The translations under genes and the position numbers were made by a program. Positions 50,600 to 59,240 of a stretch of 64,000 bases of DNA are shown piece by piece. The notes below the pieces were generated by a model that was not told the origin of the DNA, made no database searches, and was given only the letters and a program-made list of their open reading frames with translations. The stretch covers positions 62,001-126,000 of the forward strand of contig NZ_LDTZ01000021.1 in NCBI RefSeq assembly GCF_001186365.1, given 5' to 3'. Origin of the DNA: Gordonia jacobaea. Its GTDB lineage: Bacteria; Actinomycetota; Actinomycetes; Mycobacteriales; Mycobacteriaceae. Positions within the stretch are counted from its first letter, which is position 1; each line of letters opens with the position of its first letter.

Positions 50600-52720
50600 T
50601 CACTTCACGTCGAAGGCGGGACTCGTCCCGACGAACGACGACAGCGCGCCATTGGTGTGCTTGACGTCGCCGAAGTACCGGATGCGGTGACGCCCCGAGA
50701 CTCCCGGGCCGGTCGTCCAACTGATGGTCACGCTCGACGCCGTCGAACTGCCCGACGGCCGCTTCCAGGTGAGCTCGGTGCCCCAGGTGTTGTCGTCGGC
50801 GGCCGCGACCCAGCGACCCGACTCGTACCGTTCGACGACGAAGTAGCCATCCTTGGCTGCGCTGCTTCCCGGCAGCACCCTGTGCACCTTGTTCGAGGGG
50901 TGCGCGCCGCAGAACTCGACCGACACGGTGTCACCAGACCGATACGAAGTCTTTGGTCCACGCACGACGTCGCCGAAGCGTCGACCGCTGATGGGGGTGT
51001 CGGCGGGTACCGGGGTCAGCAGATCGGGTTGGGGGCCGCGCTGATCCGGTGGCTTGGGGCCGCGTGACGATGACTTCCCGGCTGCCATTTCGCGTGCGAG
51101 CTTGTCGAATTCCTGCATGTACGCGCACAGTGTGTATCGCCCGAAGAGAGTTTCGCCGCCCTCGTACTGCTGAGATAGGTACTCCTCGGGAGTGGTGACG
51201 TACTGGCTGTAGCCGTTCGAGTATCCCTGTAGCAGAACGTTTTCCAGAGGCAGTGAGAATGCGGCCGCCACGATCCGACGCACACGCAGTCCCGCGGTGA
51301 TGGTGAACTCGGCCGGTGCTGCCGCGAGTATCAGATCGCCGATGCGGATCAGTTGGATCGGCAGAACCTGCTGAATCCACGGGTGCGGCGGCATGTAGCC
51401 CAGGGGGAACAGTGGTAGCTTCGGCGCCTGGACCTGCTGAACCCATTCCGGCGGAGTGACTTTCGACGTCGCTCCGAGTGCTGCCGCGAAGGGGAGTACG
51501 GTGCCCTCCTTGAGAAACGAGAGCTGGCTGCGTGTGTTGTCCTCGGTGCTCGTCGCCGCGGCGGCCGCACCCATGATCGCGGGACTCGTGCGCGCGGGAC
51601 GGCCGTCTGGCGTGTACGCGCCGTCGATCGCGATGTCGGAGAGGTTCAGAAACCGGTACGCATACGACAGTCCGCCGGACAGCGAACGCGCCGAGGCGAA
51701 TGCCCGCTGGCCGGCTTTGAACTGCCGCTGACCGATGATGGTGCAGTTGGCGCGGTGGTCTTCGGTCGGTCCGGACGGATGCAGTTTGCGCACAGCGAGA
51801 TTCGGAGTCATGTCGCCGGCGTTGGTCTGCGGGAACGATGCGACGACGTCGGGGTTGTTCTGCTCGGCGAGGTACGACGCGTAGCCCTTGTTGTCGACCG
51901 AGATCAACGTGTTGGCGTCGGTCAGCGACGTGCCGTGTGTGGCAAACCAGGTGATCTCGCCGATCACGTTGCCGCCCTGACGAATTCGCAGCGAGGTGAC
52001 CTGCGGATCGATGTGCTCGGGAAAGTGTCGACGATCGGGGGTTGGATTGTTGACGAACGCCTGCAGTGAGCGGTTGGCGCTGGCGTCGTGCAACTCGGAA
52101 TGCCCGAGTTCGAGGGTTCCCGGCGCCAGTGAGTGGTGGGCCGCCACGATTGCGTCGACGAGACCGGCTACCTCTGCGCGGTAAGAGTTCTCCCGATGTC
52201 CGAGTGCGGCAAGGACATACGCGTAGTCCCAGGCCGTTCCGCCGCACGAGTTGTGATTGTGGGTGGCGTTGAGATTGACGTTCTCCTCGGTGTAGAGGTT
52301 GCCGAAGCGCTGGCGCAATTCGTTCATCACGCCGACGTGGTGGGACTCGAACACGCAGGCAAGATCGGCGTTGACGAAGACGATTCGCTTACCCGACGCG
52401 GTGTCGGCGATGATGTAGGCGCGCGCCCACACGCGTTGCAACAGACCGGTGGCCACCTGGCTGAGGTCGGAGTATCCCATCATTCCCTGGCCCGCGATGG
52501 CGCCTGTGAGATCACCCTTGCCCGCCCCCACCAGGTAGCCCGACGACGGTGCGGCCGTTGCCGTTCCGGCTCCGAGCGCGCCTGTCATGGCGATCCCGAC
52601 CACGCCCGCTCCGACGGCTCCCGCGGAGGCGCCGAGGAACCCGCGTCGGGTCACTCCGTTCGGAGCTGCGCCGTCGTGTGACGTGTGATGCGGTGTTCCG
52701 CGGGATGCGTTGGTGCTCAT
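50600..52720 (-). CDS. Neutral ceramidase, Tat-exported
   Basis: The 706-residue protein starts with a Tat signal (TRRGFLG at 24-30 and a hydrophobic stretch to about 58). The ceramidase catalytic domain runs to about 560 and a beta-sandwich C-terminal domain to the end. Zinc-ligand motifs are NATHNHNSCGG (His154, His156) and ATHGTS (His262). Neutral ceramidases cleave N-acyl-sphingosine into sphingosine and fatty acid. The nucleophile motif reads NAGDMTPN, with Thr305 where the family usually has Ser. AGGGGG lies 5 bases before the ATG. An exported enzyme acting on host or environmental sphingolipids is likely. Confidence 0.88.
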   Translation of the reverse strand: MSTNASRGTPHHTSHDGAAPNGVTRRGFLGASAGAVGAGVVGIAMTGALGAGTATAAPSSGYLVGAGKGDLTGAIAGQGMMGYSDLSQVATGLLQRVWARAYIIADTASGKRIVFVNADLACVFESHHVGVMNELRQRFGNLYTEENVNLNATHNHNSCGGTAWDYAYVLAALGHRENSYRAEVAGLVDAIVAAHHSLAPGTLELGHSELHDASANRSLQAFVNNPTPDRRHFPEHIDPQVTSLRIRQGGNVIGEITWFATHGTSLTDANTLISVDNKGYASYLAEQNNPDVVASFPQTNAGDMTPNLAVRKLHPSGPTEDHRANCTIIGQRQFKAGQRAFASARSLSGGLSYAYRFLNLSDIAIDGAYTPDGRPARTSPAIMGAAAAATSTEDNTRSQLSFLKEGTVLPFAAALGATSKVTPPEWVQQVQAPKLPLFPLGYMPPHPWIQQVLPIQLIRIGDLILAAAPAEFTITAGLRVRRIVAAAFSLPLENVLLQGYSNGYSQYVTTPEEYLSQQYEGGETLFGRYTLCAYMQEFDKLAREMAAGKSSSRGPKPPDQRGPQPDLLTPVPADTPISGRRFGDVVRGPKTSYRSGDTVSVEFCGAHPSNKVHRVLPGSSAAKDGYFVVERYESGRWVAAADDNTWGTELTWKRPSGSSTASSVTISWTTGPGVSGRHRIRYFGDVKHTNGALSSFVGTSPAFDVK

Positions 52721-52830
52721 CTCAACCCCCTGGTGAAATGTGGACGTTCGAATGCATGGATGAATGGGATGCGTTGTGGGTCAGTGAAGTATGTTTCGGG
52801 TGACCGGGTATGACGCCAGGTCTCGTTGGC

Positions 52831-54111
52831 TCAACGCACGCTGCGCACCAGTAGAACCGACACGCCGCCGAGGATTCCGAAAATCGCTGAGGCGACGAAC
52901 AATCCGGTGAAACCGCCGGTTGCTTCGACGATCGCGGCGCCGACCAGAGGTCCGAGTGCCTGCGGGACGGCCATCGCGATGTTCATGATTCCCAGGTCCT
53001 GACCGTTGTGCTCGGCGTCGGGGAGGACCTGTGTTGCCAGTGCCTGGTCGACACCGAGGAAGGCGCCGAAGCCGGCGCCGAGCAGCGCTGCCGCGACCAT
53101 CGTCATGGGGAGGTTGGCGACCACAGCGATGCAGACCGCCGCCGCGCCCTGCGAGACACCTGCGGCGAGGACGAATGGCTTTCGTCTCCCGACGACGTCG
53201 CTCAGCTTGCCCGACACCAGTGCGCTGATGACGACGAACACCATGTAGACCGCTGTCACTAGCAAGATGTCACTGTCGGCGTCGGTGGAGTGGATACCGA
53301 ACTTCAGGAAGAAGAAGAGCAGCGAAGTGCCAAGGGCGTTACCAAGATTCACCAACACGCGGCCGAGTAGTGTCCATCCGAAATCGGGATGCTCACGCGG
53401 CGAGATCCACAATTCGGATACGACGGCCCGGATACTGATCCGACCCTTGTCGTGTCGCGGGTTGGGCGGATCGTTCAGGTACAGCACGAACGGTGCGACA
53501 CAGGCGATCAGCAAGACCGCGAAGAGTGCGTACGACGGGAGAAATCCGAGTCCGAACGCAGACACCAGTGCGATACCGATGATCACACCGATCGCTTGCG
53601 GGGCCGACACCCAACTCGACACGACACCGCGTTGGAAGACCGGAACCTGATCGCTGATCAAAGCGGTTAGCGCCGCCGACACGGCGCTGAAGCCTGTCAG
53701 CGTCGCGCACCACCCGATGGTGATCGCAATGATGTTGTCGGAGAAGCCAAGTGCGATGAGTCCCGCCGCGAACAGCGCCGTACCGCCGACGATCCATGGT
53801 CGACGCCGTCCGTATCGGCTCGTCGTGCGATCCGACAGCGAACCGGTGAGGGGAAATGCCACGAGCGCGAAGGCCGCAGAGATTCCCGATACCACGCCGA
53901 ACGTGAGAACGCTTTGCTTCCAATTGCTTTCGTCGACATTGGTGCCGATATCCAGCCAGTCGTTGATCTGGTTGGGAAGGGTGAGCTGGAACGGTGCGAG
54001 TTGCGCGAGCCAGATGCCGAGCCAGGAGAGTCCGAAGAGGCCGATCCACTTCGACGAAACGCGTTGCCACGGCGTCGTCGGACTGTGGTGGGCGTCGTGG
54101 TCGAGGGTCAC
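52831..54111 (-). CDS. MFS transporter
   Basis: From GTG 54111, overlapping the TetR stop by 4 bases, the product has 426 residues with about 12 hydrophobic segments. The loop motif SDRTTSRYGRRRPWIVGG and the opening WLAQLAPFQLTLPNQIN resemble glycoside-pentoside-hexuronide/sugar-cation or related MFS_2-type carriers. LSDVVGRRKPFVLAAG is the matching second-half loop. Substrate is unknown. The regulator encoded first in the operon probably controls it. Confidence 0.85.
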   Translation of the reverse strand: MTLDHDAHHSPTTPWQRVSSKWIGLFGLSWLGIWLAQLAPFQLTLPNQINDWLDIGTNVDESNWKQSVLTFGVVSGISAAFALVAFPLTGSLSDRTTSRYGRRRPWIVGGTALFAAGLIALGFSDNIIAITIGWCATLTGFSAVSAALTALISDQVPVFQRGVVSSWVSAPQAIGVIIGIALVSAFGLGFLPSYALFAVLLIACVAPFVLYLNDPPNPRHDKGRISIRAVVSELWISPREHPDFGWTLLGRVLVNLGNALGTSLLFFFLKFGIHSTDADSDILLVTAVYMVFVVISALVSGKLSDVVGRRKPFVLAAGVSQGAAAVCIAVVANLPMTMVAAALLGAGFGAFLGVDQALATQVLPDAEHNGQDLGIMNIAMAVPQALGPLVGAAIVEATGGFTGLFVASAIFGILGGVSVLLVRSVR

Positions 54112-54815
54112 CGTGCGTCGGTTTCCGGCGACGTCGGTGTTGTTGCCGGTGCCGGGGTCGGTGATGATGTCGGGTCCGCCGTCGGAGCGGCGAGTGTGAC
54201 GATTGCGGTCGCGAGTACGTCGATGTTTCGACGCGCAGCCTCGGTGTCCCGGTCGGTCAACCACGACAGCGTGAGACCGTCTATCGCAGACGTCACCAGG
54301 TGAGCGACCTGCGTCAGCGGTAGCTCCCACGTGATCGACATGCGTTCGGCCAGATAACTCAGTGCGTCGGCGACGGCGCTGCGGTAGGTCTGCCACTGCT
54401 TGTTCACGGCCGCGCGGTCGTGGCGGATTGCGTGCGTCGCCACTTCGAGGAGCGCGAGCTCACGCGCGGGATCTTCCTCGAGCATGCGCAGGTAGCCGAG
54501 CATGGCCTCGCTGAGTACCTCGTGGAGGCTCGCGTCGTCGGCCACCATGTCGGCAGACAAGACCGCGGTGAGGCGCTCCTGCTCGGTGATGTGCGTGATG
54601 ACCTCGGTGATCAGCGCATCGCGGGACGAGAAGATGTAGAAGAGCGCGCCCTGAGGCATCCCTGCCTCGCCGACGATCGCCCTGGTCGTCGCGGCGGCCA
54701 GCCCATCTCGTGCGATGACGCGAACGGCGGCATCGACCAGCGCCTGCCGCCGGTCCTCGAAAGTCATTCGACGCAACGAATCCCCCTGGTCATCTGTCGT
54801 GTGCGAGTTGACCAT
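54108..54815 (-). CDS. TetR family transcriptional regulator
   Basis: The protein has 235 residues from ATG 54815, or 219 from ATG 54767; neither has a strong ribosome site. The helix-turn-helix runs through GLAAATTRAIVGEAGMPQGA and LFYIFSSRDALITEV, followed by a helical ligand domain. The C-terminal 25 residues are Pro/Thr-rich. It overlaps the MFS gene (GTGA), giving a self-regulated efflux-type operon. A GTTGA-N8-TCAAC palindrome lies at 54807-54824, over the longer start. Confidence 0.85.
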   Translation of the reverse strand: MVNSHTTDDQGDSLRRMTFEDRRQALVDAAVRVIARDGLAAATTRAIVGEAGMPQGALFYIFSSRDALITEVITHITEQERLTAVLSADMVADDASLHEVLSEAMLGYLRMLEEDPARELALLEVATHAIRHDRAAVNKQWQTYRSAVADALSYLAERMSITWELPLTQVAHLVTSAIDGLTLSWLTDRDTEAARRNIDVLATAIVTLAAPTADPTSSPTPAPATTPTSPETDAR

Positions 54816-54824
54816 ACGATCAAC
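54807..54824. promoter_or_regulatory. Candidate TetR operator
   Basis: GTTGA (54807-54811) and TCAAC (54820-54824) are perfect inverted repeats with 8 bases between, next to a TTGTCGACA palindrome at about 54825-54833. It covers the ATG at 54815, which favours the downstream start at 54767 if this is the operator. Confidence 0.4.
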
Positions 54825-54903
54825 TGTCGACAAATGTGCGGGATTCGCTCGAAATCCGCAACAGGAGCGCTGCGATTTAACCGCGCCGCAATCGGCGCCG
54901 CCG

Positions 54904-56529
54904 TCAGGCGGGTTCGAGTTCGCCGACGGTGATCAGGGTGCCGTCGTGCAGCATGCGCACGATCTCGTCGGCGACGTCCTCGGGGTAGGTGTAGTCGTCG
55001 ATGGGTCGCGGATTTGCAGGCGGTGGAGTTGCTGATTCTGCTACCGCGGCTGGCGGCGTCAGCTCGGCTCGCCACCGCTCGAGTTTGTCGTCGATGATCG
55101 CGTCGAGATCGTGAATGTTGTTGGTGCGCAGCGCAGTAGGCTTCCCGGGGAATGCCGGGTCCGGGTTGGAGCGCCAACCGTATCTCCCGCGGTCGGTGCC
55201 GTCGGGGATCTTTTCGGTGGTGAACTGCCCGGGACCGTCGCCGACCGCGCGGTTGTGGGGTCCGCAGGCTGGTGCGAGCTCGTCGATGTCGGTGCGTCCG
55301 CCCTTTGCCCAATCCTGTTCGGCGTGGTGGATTTCGCAGTGGCTGAAGGGGCGGGGGCAGTCGGGCATGGAGCATCCACCGTAGTTCGCGAACAGCATGA
55401 ACCGCTGTGACTCGTTCGCGAGGCGGTTGGCCGTGCCGAAGTAGAGGGGTGCACCGGTGTGCTCGGAGAACACCGCCAGGTGCATGACCGATTGTGCGGC
55501 CAAACGGATCAGGTCGGGCATCGGGATGTCGGCGCCGGTGGTGGTCTGTCCGAAGCCCGCGTACTCGCGGAGCTGAGTGTCGGAGATGCGTACGACGAGG
55601 TGTGGCGGAAGTCCGCGATGGCTGGCGCCGAGCAGCCCGCCGTCGAGGACGGCCCTGAGAATCGCGGAGAGCGCGTCGTGGTTGCGTTGCGACTGGGTGC
55701 GAGTGTCGCGGGCCGCTGCCTCCTTGAGCGCGTCCACATCGGCGAACTCGTTGCTGCCGGTGGGCGAGGCCTCGTCGTCGGGATTGTTCATTCCGGGTGC
55801 TGCCCATGCTGCGAGTGCTGTATCGAGCATCGCGCGGGTCGTGGGATCGAGGGTGCCGAGGATTCGTGACATCGACTGTGTGTCCTGATTGTCGACGGTG
55901 AGTCGGCGCTGACGCTTGCGGTCATTGTCGTCGGTGATCGTGCCGTCCGGGTCGAGGTAGGCGAGTAAACGGTTGCCTGCGGCGAGAATCTGGCGTGGCG
56001 CTAGCTTCTGTGCGAACTCGGCGACTTCGGCTTCGGCGCGGGTCAGTTGCTCCGCATCGATGCCCTCCGGAATCTTGTTCAGCACGGTGAGTGCTGCGGT
56101 GAGGTGATCGGCACCGAGCGTGCCGCTGCGCAGTGCGTCGGCGAGCAGCGGGTAGAGCGCGGGCATCGTGTCGCCGGTGATCGTGAAGGTCTCGTTGAGT
56201 GCCAGGATCTGCCGCCTGCGCTTGGTTGCGTCGTGCAGGCGCAACGCGCCCATCATGAAGTCCGACAACGAGTGTGTGCCGACAGCGCGATACGCCGCAC
56301 GATTGGACACATCCATGATTCGACTGTTGCCGATCGAGATCATCCTGCGCGCCGCACGCTCGTGTTCGATCGCCATGGCCGCCACCTCGGCCTCCGTTGC
56401 GCCGCTGGTGTCGACGTCGTCGATCTGATCGAGCAATGCGTGCAATTGCTCATACAGCGCAACAGGATTCGGCGCAGCAGTCTCTCCGGCCAGGTGCCCC
56501 TCGTGGATGTCTGAACTCTCGGTCCCCAT
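54904..56529 (-). CDS. DUF222/HNH endonuclease-domain protein (13E12-like)
   Basis: The 541-residue protein has an N-terminal helical DUF222 region (about 20-330) and an HNH nuclease-like motif (about 385-440). The HNH part shows CSMPDC, CEIHHAEQDWAKGGRTDIDE and CGPHNRA, a zinc-stabilised form. These proteins are multi-copy in actinobacteria (13E12 repeat family in M. tuberculosis). Their role is unknown, and no methylase or phage gene accompanies this one. The ATG at 56529 is the natural start. It is a lone gene. Confidence 0.88.
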   Translation of the reverse strand: MGTESSDIHEGHLAGETAAPNPVALYEQLHALLDQIDDVDTSGATEAEVAAMAIEHERAARRMISIGNSRIMDVSNRAAYRAVGTHSLSDFMMGALRLHDATKRRRQILALNETFTITGDTMPALYPLLADALRSGTLGADHLTAALTVLNKIPEGIDAEQLTRAEAEVAEFAQKLAPRQILAAGNRLLAYLDPDGTITDDNDRKRQRRLTVDNQDTQSMSRILGTLDPTTRAMLDTALAAWAAPGMNNPDDEASPTGSNEFADVDALKEAAARDTRTQSQRNHDALSAILRAVLDGGLLGASHRGLPPHLVVRISDTQLREYAGFGQTTTGADIPMPDLIRLAAQSVMHLAVFSEHTGAPLYFGTANRLANESQRFMLFANYGGCSMPDCPRPFSHCEIHHAEQDWAKGGRTDIDELAPACGPHNRAVGDGPGQFTTEKIPDGTDRGRYGWRSNPDPAFPGKPTALRTNNIHDLDAIIDDKLERWRAELTPPAAVAESATPPPANPRPIDDYTYPEDVADEIVRMLHDGTLITVGELEPA

Positions 56530-56690
56530 GCCCGCCCCCGCCTCCGGTGTCGAACTGACGTTCTATTTCCAACGTACCCGTCAAATCGGACATGTCAAGG
56601 AGAATCTCTTTGCTTGTTGAGTACTGCCCGGGTCGGCCACGTCGACTTCATTCTTGACTCGACGCCTTCCCGACCGCGAGGGTGGAGCAC

Positions 56691-57572
56691 ATGGTCACAG
56701 TCGACGACACCGCAGCCGCCCGCGCCAGGCTGGCGTACGAAACACTCGAACCTTTCCACGTCCTCGCCTACTTCAACCCGGGACTCGCTGAGGCACAGGG
56801 TGATCTGAGCCTCGACCCGCACGCCTTCTACGTAGGAGCGCGAGGGGCTCCACTCGGCGATTGCGCAGCCCCGGTCGTCGTCTCGTCGTTCTACAACTTC
56901 GCGCCCGAACTCATCACCAACGCGTGGGAGTCCGCGCGCAAGGTCGGTCTCGACAAGGTTGCCGCGCGTCGAGAGCAGATGCTCGACGCCCAGTTCCGCG
57001 AGATTCTGGGCGAGCGGGTCGTCGAACCTGAACTTGCTTCTCTCGCAGAGCGTTACCAAGAGATCGCATCTTGTCTCCCGATGGGAGGTAGGCCGCTGGC
57101 CTCGGCATGGGCGGCTCTGACACCGCCGGATTCTCCGCACCTCGAGCTCTGGCACGCGCTGTCCGTACTGCGAGAGTGGCGGGGAGACAACCACATTGCG
57201 GTCCTCGTCCAGAACGGTCTCGACGGAATCGACGCGGCAACCTTCCACGAGGCAGGACTGCCCGACCCGACAATTCGACGTCGAGCACTGGGCCGACGAC
57301 TCGCTCAGTTGACCCGCGGATGGTCGGACGAGGCGTGGGAGGCTTCGGTCGCCAGGCTGGTAGAGCGAGGGCTTGCCACCAGGATCGACGACGATGGGCA
57401 CGAGTTGACCCCGGCCGGTCTCGATCTCTACCGCGCGATCGAAGCCGAGACAGACGCCATCACCGGTTCGGCTTGGGCGAGTGAGGATGTCGACGAACTG
57501 CTCGAGCGTTCCCGGCCGTTCGTGAAGGCCGTGATCGACGCGGGCGTGCTTCCCGGAACCAAGAAGAAGTAG
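56691..57572 (+). CDS. SCO6745 family protein
   Basis: From ATG 56691 (GAGGGTGGAG upstream; GTG 56682 is an alternative) the product has 293 residues. Helical N-terminal half with AYETLEPFHVLAYFNPG and AFYVGARGAPLG, then HALSVLREWRGDNHIAVL, and a C-terminal winged-helix-like part (about 190-290) with RLVERGLATRIDDDGHELT. This is the pattern of the actinobacterial SCO6745 family, sometimes named SalK. The function is unproven; no DNA-binding role is shown. A strong hairpin follows at 57603. Confidence 0.8.
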   Translation: MVTVDDTAAARARLAYETLEPFHVLAYFNPGLAEAQGDLSLDPHAFYVGARGAPLGDCAAPVVVSSFYNFAPELITNAWESARKVGLDKVAARREQMLDAQFREILGERVVEPELASLAERYQEIASCLPMGGRPLASAWAALTPPDSPHLELWHALSVLREWRGDNHIAVLVQNGLDGIDAATFHEAGLPDPTIRRRALGRRLAQLTRGWSDEAWEASVARLVERGLATRIDDDGHELTPAGLDLYRAIEAETDAITGSAWASEDVDELLERSRPFVKAVIDAGVLPGTKKK

Positions 57573-57602
57573 CTGGGTGATCCGATTCTCCTGACCTGAT
57601 CC

Positions 57603-57633
57603 CCGTCGGCGCCGCATCGGGCGGCGCCGACGG
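57603..57633. terminator. Hairpin between convergent SCO6745-family and siderophore-binding genes
   Basis: CCGTCGGCGCCG (57603-57614) pairs perfectly with CGGCGCCGACGG (57622-57633) around a 7-base loop. It lies 30 bases after the plus-strand stop and about 65 bases past the minus-strand stop. Confidence 0.8.
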
Positions 57634-57696
57634 ACCGGCTCACGCGAATCGTCTGTGCGGCAGAGTCGCTGGCTTACAGGTCACTGAATTTGCATG

Positions 57697-58662
57697 TCAC
57701 TGAATCTTGGCCAGAGCGGGTTCGACCTTCTTGATCGCCCACGGCACGGAGTAGATCGACGGGCTGCTGAAGGCTGCCGCGTTGTTGTTGTCCAGGTACA
57801 CAGTGCTGCCGCGCTGTACTGCGGGTAGCGACGTGAAGCCCGGAACCTTCTCGAAGACCTCGGGTCCTCCCGCCAGTGGCCAGAGAATCAGCAGGTCCGA
57901 GCGGAGCACGTCGATCCGCTCAGGGGACACGAGAGTGCGATCACCGTTGGGGGACAACGACTTCACCGTCGGGTCGAGTACCAGACCCATCTGACCCATC
58001 AGCTTCGACGCCGCATCACTGTCGGAGGTGATCACGCCGAGCTGATTCTCCTGAGTGAACTGTGCGAACGAGAATGTCTTGCCCTGGGCCTTCGGATACG
58101 TCGACTTGACCTGCGCCAGTTGATCATTGACCTCTGCGACAGCATCGGCGGCTTGCGTGCGCTTGTCAAAGATCTCGCCTGCCGTGGTGGTCACGTCCTC
58201 CCAGCTATCCACCTGGGTGCCCTGCTCGAGCACGGGGATGGTGGGGGCGATCTGCTGCAGGCGTTCCCACGACGCCTTGTCGGGAAGGAAGCCGGCCAGG
58301 ATGACGTCCGGCTTGTACTTCGCGAGGGTCGCGATATCGGGGGTCGCGGTGTAGGGCACGACGGTCGATGAATGCGCAGGCGTCCACTCGAACCGGTTGT
58401 TCTCGCCCGAGTAGCCCTCCAGAACGAACTCTGCGGTGATCGGAACGTCGAGTTTGATCAGAGAGTCTGCCCAGGTCCAGTTCAACGTGACAGGGCGCTT
58501 GGGCGTGCTGGGGATCTCGGTGGTGCCGTACTGGTGTGTGATCGTCACCGGCCCGGACGACGACGATGACGAATCGGAATCGGAATCGGCGCTCGAACAG
58601 GCTCCGACTACCAGTGACACTGCTGCGAGCACCACCGCGAGATGGCCGAACTTGAATCTCAT
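57697..58662 (-). CDS. Iron-siderophore ABC transporter binding lipoprotein
   Basis: The 321-residue protein has a lipoprotein signal ending LVVGAC (Cys22), a Ser/Asp-rich linker and a FepB/FhuD-type (periplasmic-binding type 2) fold. Motifs are ITHQYGTTEIPSTPKRPVTL at the start, LAKYKPDVILAG near 110 and a C-terminal SVPWAIKKVEPAL. It would catch ferric siderophores for a permease encoded elsewhere; no permease or ATPase is adjacent. The start codon overlaps a probable iron box at 58662-58680, so expression should rise under iron shortage. Confidence 0.88.
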   Translation of the reverse strand: MRFKFGHLAVVLAAVSLVVGACSSADSDSDSSSSSSGPVTITHQYGTTEIPSTPKRPVTLNWTWADSLIKLDVPITAEFVLEGYSGENNRFEWTPAHSSTVVPYTATPDIATLAKYKPDVILAGFLPDKASWERLQQIAPTIPVLEQGTQVDSWEDVTTTAGEIFDKRTQAADAVAEVNDQLAQVKSTYPKAQGKTFSFAQFTQENQLGVITSDSDAASKLMGQMGLVLDPTVKSLSPNGDRTLVSPERIDVLRSDLLILWPLAGGPEVFEKVPGFTSLPAVQRGSTVYLDNNNAAAFSSPSIYSVPWAIKKVEPALAKIQ

Positions 58663-58680
58663 TAGGCAAAGCTAACTTAT
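58662..58680 (-). promoter_or_regulatory. Probable IdeR/DtxR iron box
   Basis: TTAGGCAAAGCTAACTTAT matches the 19-base consensus TTAGGTTAGGCTAACCTAA at 14 positions, including TTAGG and GCTAAC. It touches the start codon of the siderophore-binding gene, a repressing position for the iron-loaded regulator. Confidence 0.75.
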
Positions 58681-58762
58681 GTCCGGTTTGTGCGATAGGC
58701 CTGACGCGAGCGGTTGTGCCCAAACGCCCCCGCCGACCGGTCGCGCGGAGTAGACGTTGGGC

Positions 58763-59224
58763 ATGGACGATCTCGAGCAAGTGAAGGCGCTCAAGTACCG
58801 CTACCTGCGGGCACTCGACACCAAGGATTGGGATGCATTCGCCGCGACGCTTACCGAGGACGTCACCGGCGACTACGGCGAGAAGCTATCCTTCGGTGAC
58901 AGAGATGAACTCGTCGGGTACATGCGCAGCTCCGTCGGACCGGGTGTCATCACCGAGCATCGCGTCGATCATCCCGAGATCGTCGTCGCCGGCGATTCCG
59001 CTACCGGTCGGTGGTATCTACAGGATCGCGTCATCGTGCCGGAGTTCTCTTTCATGATGATCGGAGCGGCGTTCTACGCGGATACTTACCGCCGAACCGA
59101 CGACGGCTGGCGCATCTGCGCGACGGGCTACGACCGGACGTACGAGGCGACCGTCGATCTGAAGGACGTACCGAGCTTCTCCGTCACGGTTGGCCGGGCG
59201 ATCACTCTCGCCACTTCCTCGTGA
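58763..59224 (+). CDS. SnoaL-like/NTF2-fold protein
   Basis: From ATG 58763 the product has 153 residues; TTG 58757 is an alternative. The NTF2-like pattern is clear: LEQVKALKYRYLRALDTKDW, DAFAATLTEDVTGDYG, a central HRVDHPEIVVAGD and AFYADTYRRTDDGWRI. Members include limonene-epoxide hydrolase, SnoaL cyclase and scytalone-dehydratase-like proteins, so substrate is not predictable. It is followed after 16 bases by a phosphoribosyltransferase gene, probably in one transcript. Confidence 0.78.
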   Translation: MDDLEQVKALKYRYLRALDTKDWDAFAATLTEDVTGDYGEKLSFGDRDELVGYMRSSVGPGVITEHRVDHPEIVVAGDSATGRWYLQDRVIVPEFSFMMIGAAFYADTYRRTDDGWRICATGYDRTYEATVDLKDVPSFSVTVGRAITLATSS

Positions 59225-59240
59225 GTCCGGGGTACCGGTT

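Noticed and set aside
54904..56529. DUF222/HNH protein as a restriction-modification or defence gene
   Set aside because: No methyltransferase, helicase or phage gene is adjacent, and this family is common and multi-copy in actinobacteria.
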